Shown here: positions 17,007 through 24,852 of the stretch, one piece after another | Layout of the letters: the number at the start of each line of letters is the position of its first letter | Position numbering within the stretch: the first letter of the stretch is position 1 | The notes under the pieces: generated by a model | Database searches by the model: none | Told to the model about the DNA's origin: nothing | The model's input: the letters and a program-made list of their open reading frames with translations, nothing else | Made by a program: the position numbers and the translations under genes | Assembly: GCA_030145435.1 (NCBI GenBank) | Contig: JAQYVQ010000476.1 | Span: forward strand, 1-30,253 | Direction of reading: 5' to 3' | DNA: 30,253 bases | DNA from: Syntrophobacteria bacterium | Lineage (GTDB): Bacteria > Desulfobacterota > DSWW01

Positions 17007-17576
17007 TCAGCAAACAGCGTCGGTACGAGGCAGCTTCTTCCGAAGCCGAAGAATCCATGCGGGAACGACGAGGCAGAAGAAAATCCAGCCGGTCACCGCC
17101 GCACGGCTGTCCACCTTCGAGTTCACGGACACCGGAGCCGTCTGACATCCACCGGAGCTGGCGGTCGTGGTCGTAACGTGGGAGGGGGTGCCGACCTTCT
17201 TCTCGTTTGAATAAACACTCTCGTTGCCGTCGTGATCATAGGCGGTGATCGCCACCCAGTACGAAAGGTTCTCATCGATGTTGGCTAGAACGTAGTGAAC
17301 CTTCGGTTCTTTCTCTTCGTAATCTCCCGGCCGCAGGTCTTCTTCGTACAGGTACTCATCGAACGAATTCTCGTAGCGAGAAACGGGTCCGTAATAGACA
17401 TTGTACCCTGCCACGTCCTGTTCCGGGGGCTGGGACCAGACCAGGGCAACATCCCGTGTCGCAGACGCAGCAAGGTAGGTCCGAATTTCGAGGGTCAGGG
17501 TCGCCACGAGGAACATCGCGCAGAACACAGAGCATTTCCTCAGCAGGCTCCACAGACGTAACGATTCAAGACTCAT
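17007..17576 (-). CDS. Secreted fibronectin type III protein with Cys/membrane-helix/basic C-terminal tail
   Basis: A 189-residue exported protein. Residues about 14-38 are a signal sequence (cleavage likely near LAASA). Residues about 42-128 form one FN3 domain: 'VALVWSQPPEQDVAGYNVYYG' start region, 'YWVAITAYDHDGNES' end, the usual tyrosine corner. Then a Thr-rich linker (TTTTASSGG), Cys144, a hydrophobic helix (about 161-177) and RLRKK (177-181): the three-part layout of C-terminal sorting signals (PEP/GlyGly/MYXO-CTERM-like), though I cannot name the subtype. ATG 17576 has AAGGAG eight bases upstream; a longer reading to 17684 would run through the sigma-54 promoter and is rejected. Probably a surface or matrix protein under the adjacent regulators. 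Confidence 0.8.
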   Translation of the reverse strand: MSLESLRLWSLLRKCSVFCAMFLVATLTLEIRTYLAASATRDVALVWSQPPEQDVAGYNVYYGPVSRYENSFDEYLYEEDLRPGDYEEKEPKVHYVLANIDENLSYWVAITAYDHDGNESVYSNEKKVGTPSHVTTTTASSGGCQTAPVSVNSKVDSRAAVTGWIFFCLVVPAWILRLRKKLPRTDAVC

Positions 17577-17645
17577 TGCTTCCACTCCTTCGGGCTCGCG
17601 CAAACCAGGACGCCCCATGGGTCCGTTCGGTTCGTTTTCGGGGTC

Positions 17646-17661
17646 TGCAAGTTTTTTGCCA
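17646..17661 (-). promoter_or_regulatory. Sigma-54 (-24/-12) promoter of the FN3 protein gene
   Basis: On the minus strand the sequence is TGGCAAAAAACTTGCA. Against the consensus TGGCACGNNNNTTGCW it matches all invariant positions: GG (-24) and GC (-12) are exactly ten bases apart, and TGGCA and TTGCA are perfect. Transcription would begin about 17635, leaving a leader of about 60 bases before ATG 17576. Three sigma-54 activators are encoded immediately upstream. Confidence 0.8.
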
Positions 17662-17699
17662 AAGAATCGAGCACTGCGACTCACGCTTGTTAAGTATAT

Positions 17700-17750
17700 T
17701 AATACATTTCAATAATAGATTGTTATGACTACTTCCTAATGTATTACATT
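17700..17750. promoter_or_regulatory. Candidate upstream activator sites for the sigma-54 promoter
   Basis: An AT-rich stretch in otherwise GC-rich DNA contains TAATACATT (17700-17708) and its exact inverse complement AATGTATTA (17738-17746); the second overlaps a smaller palindrome AATGT-ATT-ACATT (17738-17750). These lie about 65 to 115 bases upstream of the predicted start of transcription of the FN3 gene, the usual place for NtrC-family enhancer sites. Inferred from symmetry and position. Confidence 0.5.
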
Positions 17751-17827
17751 TACTTATCCGGACATCGAGACGGGGGTATTTCGTACTCATGTGTCCGTTT
17801 TTGTCCCGCCCCGGACGTACTTGTTCG

Positions 17828-19216
17828 TTACTTGTTCTTCACCCAGTTCGGGTTCCGAATGCCAAATTTCTGGATCTTGTAGTGCATCACCCGCCTCGAC
17901 ACGCCCAGGAACTGGGCAGCGTCTTTCTGGACCCAGTTGGCTCGTTCGAGGGCCTCGAGGATAAGCTTCTTTTCCATCACGACCAGGGGGATTCCGCCTT
18001 CCGGCATGTGGATCGTGTCGACATCATTCAAGGGATCCATGCCGTCCGCCCCGTGCAAGGAGAGATCGTCCGGCCGGATCCACTCCTTTTCACTGAGCAG
18101 GACCGCCCTTTCGAGACTGTTGCGAAGTTCACGAATATTGCCGGGCCACGTATAGTCCCTCAGCATGGACTCCGCCTCCGGTGTGAAACCGACGACCTTC
18201 TTGCTCATCTCTCCCGAAAAGCGGCGGAGGAAATAGCTGCCCAGGGGCAGGATGTCCTCCCTGCGCTCCCGCAAGGGAGGGATGCAGAGGTTTACGACAT
18301 TCAACCGGTAGTAGAGATCGTCCCGAAAACACTTGGCCGCGATTTCTTCCCTCAGATCCTTGTTGGAAGCGCTGATCAAACGAACATCCACCTTGATCGT
18401 CTTCGTGCCTCCTACCCTCTCGAATTCCTGCTCCTGCAGGACCCGGAGGACCTTGGCCTGTGTACTCGGGCTCATGTCCCCAATCTCGTCCAAGAAGATC
18501 GTTCCGAAGTTGGCCTGTTCGAATCGCCCGATTCGCTGTTTGTCCGCCCCGGTGAAGGCCCCCTTCTCGTGCCCGAACAGCTCGCTCTCGAGCAGGGTAT
18601 CCTGGAGGGCTGCACAATTGACCTTGATAAAGGGTTTCTCGCTGCGACCGCTGTTGTAATGGACCGCACCCGCAATCAGTTCCTTGCCGGTGCCGGTTTC
18701 CCCCTCGATCAGGATGGAGGCATTGCTGTGGGCCACCTTCTTCACGATCGAGAGCACCTTCTTCAAGGCCGGGCTGTCACCGATGATGTCGTCGAATCGA
18801 TAGATGAGGTCTTGCGTCCTTCGGAGATAGAAGTTCGCACCCACCAGGCTCCTGTACTCCTGGAGGCGCTGGAGGGCGATCTGCAGCTCTTTGTGTTCAA
18901 AGGCCTGCTTGACGTAGCCGTCCGCCCCCTGTTCCATGGCTTCCAACGCGATCGAGAGCTGTTCCGGATGGACCAGGCACATCACGATCCCGAAGGAATG
19001 GGCCTTCTTCGCATGTCGGACCAACTCGACCGTCTGATCCCCCTCCGGCTTCACCTCCAGAATCACGCCGTCGAAAATCTCCTGGTCCAGCCACTGTCGG
19101 CACCCCTCCTCGTCGAGTACCCAATTCACCGTGTGTCCCTGGCTCTCCAAGAACTCCTGAATGCCTTGGCCGAGGGGGCCCGCTAGGTGCATGAACAGAA
19201 TCTTTAAGGTAGTCAT
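17828..19216 (-). CDS. Sigma-54 activator (NtrC type) with a degenerate receiver
   Basis: A 462-residue protein. Residues about 4-118 have a receiver fold but lack the key residues: the acidic pair is replaced (FMHLAG), the phosphoacceptor Asp is Glu54 (GVILEVKPEG), the Thr/Ser of strand 4 is Cys80; Lys103 remains but is followed by Gln, not Pro. The AAA+ domain is complete: Walker A GETGTGKE (172-179), GAFTGA (219-224), Walker B TIFLDEIGDM, 'YYRLNVVNL..PPLRER'. A Fis-type HTH ends the protein (AAQFLGVSRRVMHYKI). ATG 19216 has GAGGAAG upstream. Known pseudo-receivers are controlled by partners or are constantly active. It is followed by the FN3 gene with its sigma-54 promoter, its most likely target. 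Confidence 0.95.
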   Translation of the reverse strand: MTTLKILFMHLAGPLGQGIQEFLESQGHTVNWVLDEEGCRQWLDQEIFDGVILEVKPEGDQTVELVRHAKKAHSFGIVMCLVHPEQLSIALEAMEQGADGYVKQAFEHKELQIALQRLQEYRSLVGANFYLRRTQDLIYRFDDIIGDSPALKKVLSIVKKVAHSNASILIEGETGTGKELIAGAVHYNSGRSEKPFIKVNCAALQDTLLESELFGHEKGAFTGADKQRIGRFEQANFGTIFLDEIGDMSPSTQAKVLRVLQEQEFERVGGTKTIKVDVRLISASNKDLREEIAAKCFRDDLYYRLNVVNLCIPPLRERREDILPLGSYFLRRFSGEMSKKVVGFTPEAESMLRDYTWPGNIRELRNSLERAVLLSEKEWIRPDDLSLHGADGMDPLNDVDTIHMPEGGIPLVVMEKKLILEALERANWVQKDAAQFLGVSRRVMHYKIQKFGIRNPNWVKNK

Positions 19217-19245
19217 TCCGGTTCGCTTCCTCGATGGTGTTTTGT

Positions 19246-19263
19246 GTGGCTCCGAGCAGCCAC
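19246..19263 (-). other. Small hairpin in the leader of the degenerate-receiver activator
   Basis: GTGGCT and AGCCAC pair perfectly around a six-base loop, about 30 bases before ATG 19216. No U-run follows directly, so it is not a classical terminator. The 155-base gap 19217-19371 otherwise shows no recognisable promoter; no sigma-54 site was found in it. Confidence 0.35.
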
Positions 19264-19371
19264 CGAAGGCGTTTCGTCCGCAGAGAAACGGGGTCTACCC
19301 ACTTCTTATGCCTTTTCGGATTTTCTCGGGGATTACTTGAATCGGGGCGGGAGAAAGTACATAGGAGAGCG

Positions 19372-20823
19372 TTATCTTTCCAGACCGGTCTCTTTGATCT
19401 TGTACAGGAGGGCCTTGTAACTGATTTGCAACCTTTCTGCAGCCTCCTTCCGGTTCCAGCAGGTCTGCTGGAGCACCGCTCCGATCACCTCGCGTTCGGC
19501 CCGGCGGATCGCCTCTTTGCTGAAGGCCTTCAGGGAGTACCGGTCCAGGTTCTGCTTGATCAACTCGTCCAGGCCGGGCTTCTGCCCCAGGAGTTCCGCA
19601 TTCTTCCCGTCGCACTTCTTCTGCAATTCCTGGCACACCGCCTTGTCGGTGTCGAGAATCACGATCTTCTTCATGCAGTTTTCGAGTTCTCGGACATTCC
19701 CGGGCCAGTGATAACGCTGAAAGGCATCGAGCAGTTCCGTAGACATCTGCGGGGCCTTCCGCTTGAACTCCCGGGTGTATTTCTTGGTGAAATACTCGAC
19801 CAGCACCGGTATCTCTTCTTTTCTCTCCCGAAGAGGCGCCACGTGAATGTTCACGACGTTGAGACGGTAATAGAGATCTTCGCGGAACCTCCCCTGGGCA
19901 ACACTTTCCGAGAGGTTCTGGTTGGTCGCTGCGATGATCCGGACATCCACCCGAATGTCATGCTTTCCACCCAGATGGGTGAATTGCTTGTCCTGCAAGA
20001 CCTGGAGCAGCTTCGCCTGGAGGGAAGGCATCATCTCACTGATTTCGTCGAGGAAGATGGTGCCGCCGTCGGCCAGTTCGAACTTCCCCGGCTTGCGGCT
20101 CGAAGCGTCGGTAAAGGCCCCTTTCTCGTACCCGAACATCTCGCTCTCGAGCAACGGCTCCGGAAGGGCCGCACAGTTGACCTTCAGGAAGGGCCTGTCC
20201 CGCCTGGCCGAAAGAGTGTAGATGGCACGGGCAACCAGTTCCTTTCCGGTACCGCTTTCTCCCTGGATCAACAGGGTGATGTCCGTGTCGGCCACCTGCT
20301 CCACGACAGCCTGGATCTCCTGCATCTTCTCACTGTTCTGGAAGAGCCGGTTGACTTCCGCTTTTCGTTTGATCTCCTCTCTCAAGAACTTCGCCTCATC
20401 GACCAGATCCCGTCGATCCATCTGCTTTCCCACCTTGGCAAGCAGCTCCTCCTGGTCGAACGGTTTGTGCAGGAAGTCCATGGCACCTATCTTCATCGTG
20501 GTCACGACGGCCTTCGCGAGGCCGTCGCCGCTCATCATCACAATGTAGGTGTCCGCACTGAGCCGTTTCATTTGTTGAAGCGTCTCCAGCCCGTCCTTGC
20601 CCGGCAGATGAAGATCCAGGAAGACGATGGCCGGACGAACCGTTCGGAGCAGATGAATCGCCTTCTCCCCGGTGTCCGAGCAGAAGACCTCGTAGCCGAA
20701 CCGGGCCAGGAGCTCGCGCATGTAGACGAGCAGGCTGTTGTCTCCGTCGGCGATCAGAATCCGGCTGTTCTTCGTCCCCTCATCGACCAAAGCGCCGGAT
20801 CGCGCACCAGAATCTTGTCTCAC
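19372..20823 (-). CDS. Sigma-54-dependent response regulator (NtrC type), GAFTDA variant
   Basis: A 483-residue regulator. The receiver (about 20-130) is complete: acidic ADGD near 25-28, phosphoacceptor Asp70 (VFLDLHLPGKDG), Ser98, Lys120 (LHKPF). The AAA+ domain has Walker A GESGTGKE (188-195) and Walker B TIFLDEISEM; the sigma-54-contact loop reads GAFTDA (235-240) in place of GAFTGA, with the fifth residue Gly changed to Asp. A Fis-type HTH closes it (AAERLQISYKALLYKI). The start is GTG 20823 within GTGA, overlapping the stop of the preceding regulator, with AAGGA nine bases upstream. It forms a coupled set with the kinase (22205-24151) and the regulator at 20820-22208. The HTH end is almost the same as that regulator's, suggesting duplication and similar sites. 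Confidence 0.95.
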   Translation of the reverse strand: MRQDSGARSGALVDEGTKNSRILIADGDNSLLVYMRELLARFGYEVFCSDTGEKAIHLLRTVRPAIVFLDLHLPGKDGLETLQQMKRLSADTYIVMMSGDGLAKAVVTTMKIGAMDFLHKPFDQEELLAKVGKQMDRRDLVDEAKFLREEIKRKAEVNRLFQNSEKMQEIQAVVEQVADTDITLLIQGESGTGKELVARAIYTLSARRDRPFLKVNCAALPEPLLESEMFGYEKGAFTDASSRKPGKFELADGGTIFLDEISEMMPSLQAKLLQVLQDKQFTHLGGKHDIRVDVRIIAATNQNLSESVAQGRFREDLYYRLNVVNIHVAPLRERKEEIPVLVEYFTKKYTREFKRKAPQMSTELLDAFQRYHWPGNVRELENCMKKIVILDTDKAVCQELQKKCDGKNAELLGQKPGLDELIKQNLDRYSLKAFSKEAIRRAEREVIGAVLQQTCWNRKEAAERLQISYKALLYKIKETGLER

Positions 20824-22208
20824 AGCTGGCAGTCCTTGATCTTGTACAGCAGTGCTTTGTAGCTTATCTGAAGAATCTCCGCAGCCTTCCGCTTGTTGCC
20901 CTTCGTGTGTTGGAGCACCCTGGATATCAACACCCCTTCCGCCAACCGGGCGACTTTCTTGTCAATCGCCTTCAGGGAGACCGACTTCCCATCCTCGACC
21001 AGCCCGGAGAGGTCCATATCGAATTCCTGTTCCATCGGCAGGCTGGACCCGTCAGCCAACTCGTTCAGGATGATCTTCTCGTCCCGGAGGACCACGTACC
21101 TCTTGATCATGTTTTCCAGTTCCCGGACGTTGCCCGGCCAATCGTGACGCAGGAAGGCGTCCACGAGCACCTCGGGCAGACGGGACACTTTCTTGTTGAA
21201 CTGGCGAGAGAACTTCTTCGTAAAGAGGTCTGTGAGGATCGGAATCTCCTCCTTCCGTTCACGCAGGGGGGGAACGTGGAGGCTGATCACGTTGAGGCGG
21301 TAGTACAGGTCCTCCCGGAACTGCTGCTCGCCCACCATGGTCTCGAGGTCCTTGTTCGTAGCCACCAGCACCCGAACGTCAACCCGGGTGTTCCGTTGCC
21401 CCCCCAGGCGGGCAAATTCACCGTCCTGGAGCACCTGGAGGAGCTTCGCCTGGGTCGGCATGCTCATCTCACCGATCTCGTCCAGGAAGATGGTCCCCCT
21501 CTGGGCCAACTCGAACTTGCCGGGCTTGGACTTTGTCGCTCCGGTAAACGCACCTTTCTCGTAGCCGAACAGTTCGCTCTCGAGAAGATCGTTGGGAAGG
21601 GCCGCACAATTCACCTTCACAAAGGGGCCCTCCGCCCGGGGGGACAGCTGGTGAACCCTCTTGGCCACCACCTCTTTTCCCACCCCACTCTCCCCGTGGA
21701 CGAGGACGGTCACATCCGTTTCGGCCACCTGGCGGACAATCTCGACGATCTCCAGCATCTTCGGGCTGTGGAAGACGGCCGTCTCCTGGTCTTCCCTGTG
21801 GAGGAGCGCACGCAAGCGTTTGATTTCGTCGACCAGATCGGCCTTCTCGAAAACGTTTCGAATGGCGATCTCGAGCTCTTCGGTCTCAAAAGGCTTGACG
21901 AGATAGTCGCTCGCCCCGAACCGCATCGCCTCGACGATGGTCTGGGTCTGGTCCACGCCGGTGAGCATGATGATCGGCAGCTCCTCCTGAATCCGTCGGA
22001 CCTTCTTCAACACCTCGATGCCGCTCAATCCCTCCATGATGATGTCGAGGATGATCATGGAAGGGGCAAGCCCCTTTTCAAGGGCCTCGACCGCTTCCTC
22101 CCCGGATGCAAAGCAGGTCACACGATAACCGATCGCTTCGAGCAGGGTCGTCAGGTAGCTCCGAAAGCTCTTGTCATCGTCGATCACCACGAGGTGGTCT
22201 CGCTTCAT
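20820..22208 (-). CDS. Sigma-54-dependent response regulator (NtrC type)
   Basis: A 462-residue canonical regulator. Receiver (about 4-120): Asp10/Asp11, phosphoacceptor Asp55 (MIILDIIMEG), Thr83, Lys105 (YLVKPF). AAA+ domain: Walker A GESGVGKE (172-179), GAFTGA (219-224), Walker B TIFLDEIGEM, then the arginine-finger region PPLRERKEEIP. Fis-type HTH at the C-terminus (AAEILQISYKALLYKI). ATG 22208 overlaps the kinase stop (ATGA, 22205-22208), so it is made with the kinase and is its most likely phosphorylation partner. When phosphorylated it would oligomerise and open sigma-54 promoters; a candidate target lies at 17646-17661. Confidence 0.96.
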   Translation of the reverse strand: MKRDHLVVIDDDKSFRSYLTTLLEAIGYRVTCFASGEEAVEALEKGLAPSMIILDIIMEGLSGIEVLKKVRRIQEELPIIMLTGVDQTQTIVEAMRFGASDYLVKPFETEELEIAIRNVFEKADLVDEIKRLRALLHREDQETAVFHSPKMLEIVEIVRQVAETDVTVLVHGESGVGKEVVAKRVHQLSPRAEGPFVKVNCAALPNDLLESELFGYEKGAFTGATKSKPGKFELAQRGTIFLDEIGEMSMPTQAKLLQVLQDGEFARLGGQRNTRVDVRVLVATNKDLETMVGEQQFREDLYYRLNVISLHVPPLRERKEEIPILTDLFTKKFSRQFNKKVSRLPEVLVDAFLRHDWPGNVRELENMIKRYVVLRDEKIILNELADGSSLPMEQEFDMDLSGLVEDGKSVSLKAIDKKVARLAEGVLISRVLQHTKGNKRKAAEILQISYKALLYKIKDCQL

Positions 22209-24151
22209 GCCGACAGATTCCTCTCGCCCCTCGCATGTTCTCGCAACGGAAAGGGAAGCGTAAACCGGAACGTCGCACCCTGCCCCGTCTCACCTTCCGC
22301 CCAGATCCGGCCGCCGTGGGCCTCAACGATCTTCTTGGAGATGGCCAGCCCTAGCCCCACACCCTTCTGATGCGAGGGACCGGGTTCCTTGGACAGAAAC
22401 GGCTGGTACTCCTTGAAGATCTTGTCCTTCATCGAGCCGGACAGGCCAACGCCGGTGTCGGAGATGGAAACCTCGAAAAATCCGCTTCCGTTCTGCGCCC
22501 TCTCCCGTGCCGACAGGGTAATGACGCCTCCGGCGGGGGTAAACTTGATGGCATTGCTGATCAGGTTCACGAGCACCTGTTCGATTCGATCCGGATCATG
22601 GATGAGCAGGACCGGTGCCTCGGGCAGGTTGAGGGCCAAGTCGATCTGTTCGCGATCCGAGATCAGCTTCATCTGTCGATAGACGCGCCTCAAGAGCCCA
22701 AGGACATCGCTCTGCTGGTTCTGGAGCTTCAAGTTTCCGGACTCGATCCGGCTGAAATCGAGCATTTCGTTCACGATGTTGAGAAGCCTTTCACAACTCT
22801 GGACCGATTCGTCGAGAATCCTCTTCTGCTCCGAATTCAGTTCTCCCGGCTTCTCCTGAAAAAGGAAGCGATTGTAGCCCATGATGATGCTCAGGGGGGT
22901 ACGGATCTCGTGGGTCGCTACGGCCAGGAAATGGGTCTTCGTCTTGTTGGTCTGATCCAGGCGCTCGTTGGTCGCCAGAAGCTCTTCGTTCCTGTTGAGC
23001 AGGTCTGCTCGAGCATCCCGGAGGCTCAGGTTGATTGTCTGCAGTTCTTCGGCCTGGTGCTTGAGATTCTCCTGCATCTGCTTCTCTTTTGTCGCGTCCC
23101 GGAAGAAGACCAGTGAATATTCTCCCTCTCCCGGCAGTGCATGTCGCTCGACGGACAAGCTCCTCTTGTGCCCGGCCGGCGTCTGATGGGGGAAACGGTA
23201 TCGGCTCAGGCCCTTCTCCCCGGGAGGAGCCGCCTTGCGCATTCTTCGAATCTGTTCGATCCATTCGTCCGGCACGATATCGCGGAAGTGGAGCGAAAGG
23301 AGCTTTTCTCTCCCGATGCCGAGAAGTTCGACGGCCCTGGGGTTGGCTTCCTGAATCCGGTCGTCCTTGTCCAGGAGCAACACACCGACGGGCCCCGCGA
23401 GGAAGAAGGCTGCATGCAGGTCAGCCGTCCGCCGGCTGCCCTGCTCTGAAGGGGCGGCCACTTCGTACGGCTCGCTGCCGGCTGGGAGATCGGGGAGTCC
23501 GGCGCAATACATCCTCCGCAAGGCGCCGAGAACCATCCGGACCATTAACTGGCAAATACGGACCTCCCGAATGGTAAACCCCTCCTCGGACATCTGCTTC
23601 CGCACCAGGAGCACCCCGAAAACCTGCCCCTGGAAGAGCCACGGAAGGACCATGATGGAGACGTCCTTGATCCTGCTCATCTGATCCTTCTTGAGCGAAT
23701 GCATCAGGGGATCCTTCGCAGGATTCTCAACGACCGTAATGTTGCCTGTCTGCAGAGAGCGCAAGATCTCCGGATAATCGCCCAGGGCAATGCTCACACC
23801 ATCGAAATCCGGGTCTTCGTGCGAAATGGCCACCGTTCCTGTCTCCTGCTCGCGGTCCAGCAGAATCATCGAGCAGTGGGATACCTGGAGAATCTCCGTG
23901 ATCTTTTTCACCAGGGTGTGGAGGGCAAGCCGGGGGCTCAGGATGGTCGAGAAGAGCTGAATCACCTCGAGGATACGAATCAGGTCCCGCTTGTCGAGGC
24001 TGTAGAGGATGCTCTCAAAGGCCTCCAGCGGGCCGATTGAATCCGGGGGGTCGGCCGTTGCGAATCTGCTGAACCGATCGCCCAGGGAGTTCACGAGGAT
24101 CTTCTGAATCAACCCATCATCCATCGAAGGAGGCTGCCTTCTGCTCGTCAT
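22205..24151 (-). CDS. Soluble GAF-PAS histidine kinase
   Basis: A 648-residue sensor kinase with no predicted membrane helix, so it senses an internal signal. Domains: N-terminal region of unknown role (1-55), GAF (about 60-212), PAS (about 245-352, starting FFLAGPVGVLLLDKDDRIQEANP), a coiled-coil linker (about 355-405), HisKA with the phosphorylated His414 (THEIRTP) and HATPase_c with N box NLISNAIKF (529-537), G1 DTGVG (565-569) and G2 GVGLGLA (597-603). ATG 24151 has a modest GGAA site; the next ATG (24124) lacks one. It overlaps the following regulator gene by four bases. The ligands of GAF and PAS cannot be told; no haem or flavin signature was recognised. Confidence 0.95.
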   Translation of the reverse strand: MTSRRQPPSMDDGLIQKILVNSLGDRFSRFATADPPDSIGPLEAFESILYSLDKRDLIRILEVIQLFSTILSPRLALHTLVKKITEILQVSHCSMILLDREQETGTVAISHEDPDFDGVSIALGDYPEILRSLQTGNITVVENPAKDPLMHSLKKDQMSRIKDVSIMVLPWLFQGQVFGVLLVRKQMSEEGFTIREVRICQLMVRMVLGALRRMYCAGLPDLPAGSEPYEVAAPSEQGSRRTADLHAAFFLAGPVGVLLLDKDDRIQEANPRAVELLGIGREKLLSLHFRDIVPDEWIEQIRRMRKAAPPGEKGLSRYRFPHQTPAGHKRSLSVERHALPGEGEYSLVFFRDATKEKQMQENLKHQAEELQTINLSLRDARADLLNRNEELLATNERLDQTNKTKTHFLAVATHEIRTPLSIIMGYNRFLFQEKPGELNSEQKRILDESVQSCERLLNIVNEMLDFSRIESGNLKLQNQQSDVLGLLRRVYRQMKLISDREQIDLALNLPEAPVLLIHDPDRIEQVLVNLISNAIKFTPAGGVITLSARERAQNGSGFFEVSISDTGVGLSGSMKDKIFKEYQPFLSKEPGPSHQKGVGLGLAISKKIVEAHGGRIWAEGETGQGATFRFTLPFPLREHARGERNLSA

Positions 24152-24195
24152 TCAGTCATTCCGCGGGTCACTAAGTAAAGGTATCGGCTCCATGT

Positions 24196-24260
24196 GGGAA
24201 AAAATTTACCATTTTTTTTCCCGAAAGAGAACGAAAAAGCAAGCCTTTGTGTGCTTTTTT
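24196..24260. terminator. Two A/T-rich hairpins between the nuclease-family gene and the kinase
   Basis: The 152-base gap 24152-24303 has GGGAAAAAA/TTTTTTCCC (24196-24204 / 24214-24222) and AAAAAGCA/TGCTTTTT (24234-24241 / 24252-24259). Both have A and T runs on each side of the stem, so they could end transcripts coming from either direction; the most likely user is the DUF151 gene on the minus strand. The first could also be an operator for the kinase operon, as it lies about 45-70 bases before its ATG. No sigma-54 or clear sigma-70 promoter was seen here. Confidence 0.4.
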
Positions 24261-24303
24261 CTCAGGTGGGGAGTAAATCTTTGGAGTTGGGGGGGCGAGG
24301 GCC

Positions 24304-24807
24304 TTACATTTTGTACTTGCCGAAAGCCTCAGTCGAGAGGTTCTCGAGGATTTCCGTCCACTTGTCCCTGTCCTCCGGGGTGGCCATCCCCTCCTCCGCC
24401 TTCGAGGAATCAATATGTCTGGATTTGTTGAGCACCTCCTCATGGACGAAAATGGGAGACTCGGTCCTCAAGGCCAAGGCAATGGCGTCGCTCGGGCGGG
24501 AATCGACGGGGAGCGTTTCGTCGCCGACCTTCAGATGCAGGATGGCAAAGTAGGTGTTGTCCTTCAGATCTGTGAGCTCCACCTTTTCCAGGTTCACGTT
24601 CAACTCGTTCAACACGTTTCTCAGCAGGTCGTGGGTCATGGGCCTTGCCAGATCGATCTTCTCCAACTGGGTCGCGATGGCGCTCGCCTCTGCAATCCCG
24701 ATCCAGATAGGCAATGCGTTTTCGCCGCTGCTGTCCTTCAAGATAACGATCGGCATCTTGGTCATGGGATCGAGCGTGATCCCGGCAACTTTCATCTCAA
24801 TGAACAT
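24304..24807 (-). CDS. Bifunctional nuclease family (DUF151) protein
   Basis: A 167-residue member of the BFN/DUF151 family. The domain spans about 5-135: 'VAGITLDPMTKMPIVILKD' at the start, LPIWIGIAEASAIA (about 32-45), RPMTHDLL, 'VDSRPSDAIALALRT' (about 100-114) and PIFVHEEVL, all typical. Some relatives were reported to act as RNase/DNase; whether this applies here is unknown. The C-terminal 40 residues are a charged extension. ATG 24807 has GGAG seven bases upstream. It follows miaB by 45 bases; miaB-bfn adjacency is seen in other Deltaproteobacteria as far as I recall. Confidence 0.9.
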   Translation of the reverse strand: MFIEMKVAGITLDPMTKMPIVILKDSSGENALPIWIGIAEASAIATQLEKIDLARPMTHDLLRNVLNELNVNLEKVELTDLKDNTYFAILHLKVGDETLPVDSRPSDAIALALRTESPIFVHEEVLNKSRHIDSSKAEEGMATPEDRDKWTEILENLSTEAFGKYKM

Positions 24808-24852
24808 GGCACATCTCCAATCGTGGAGCCGTATCTCTATTCTCTATCATTA

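Noticed and set aside
17770..17827. Terminator GTCCG...CGGAC after the degenerate-receiver activator
   Set aside because: The stem is only five pairs with a long loop and no U-run on the gene's strand.
17789..22370. Long plus-strand frames opposite the three sigma-54 regulators (17789-19186, 19234-20862, 20907-22370)
   Set aside because: They mirror one another only because the sense genes are paralogues; no ribosome site or domain supports them.
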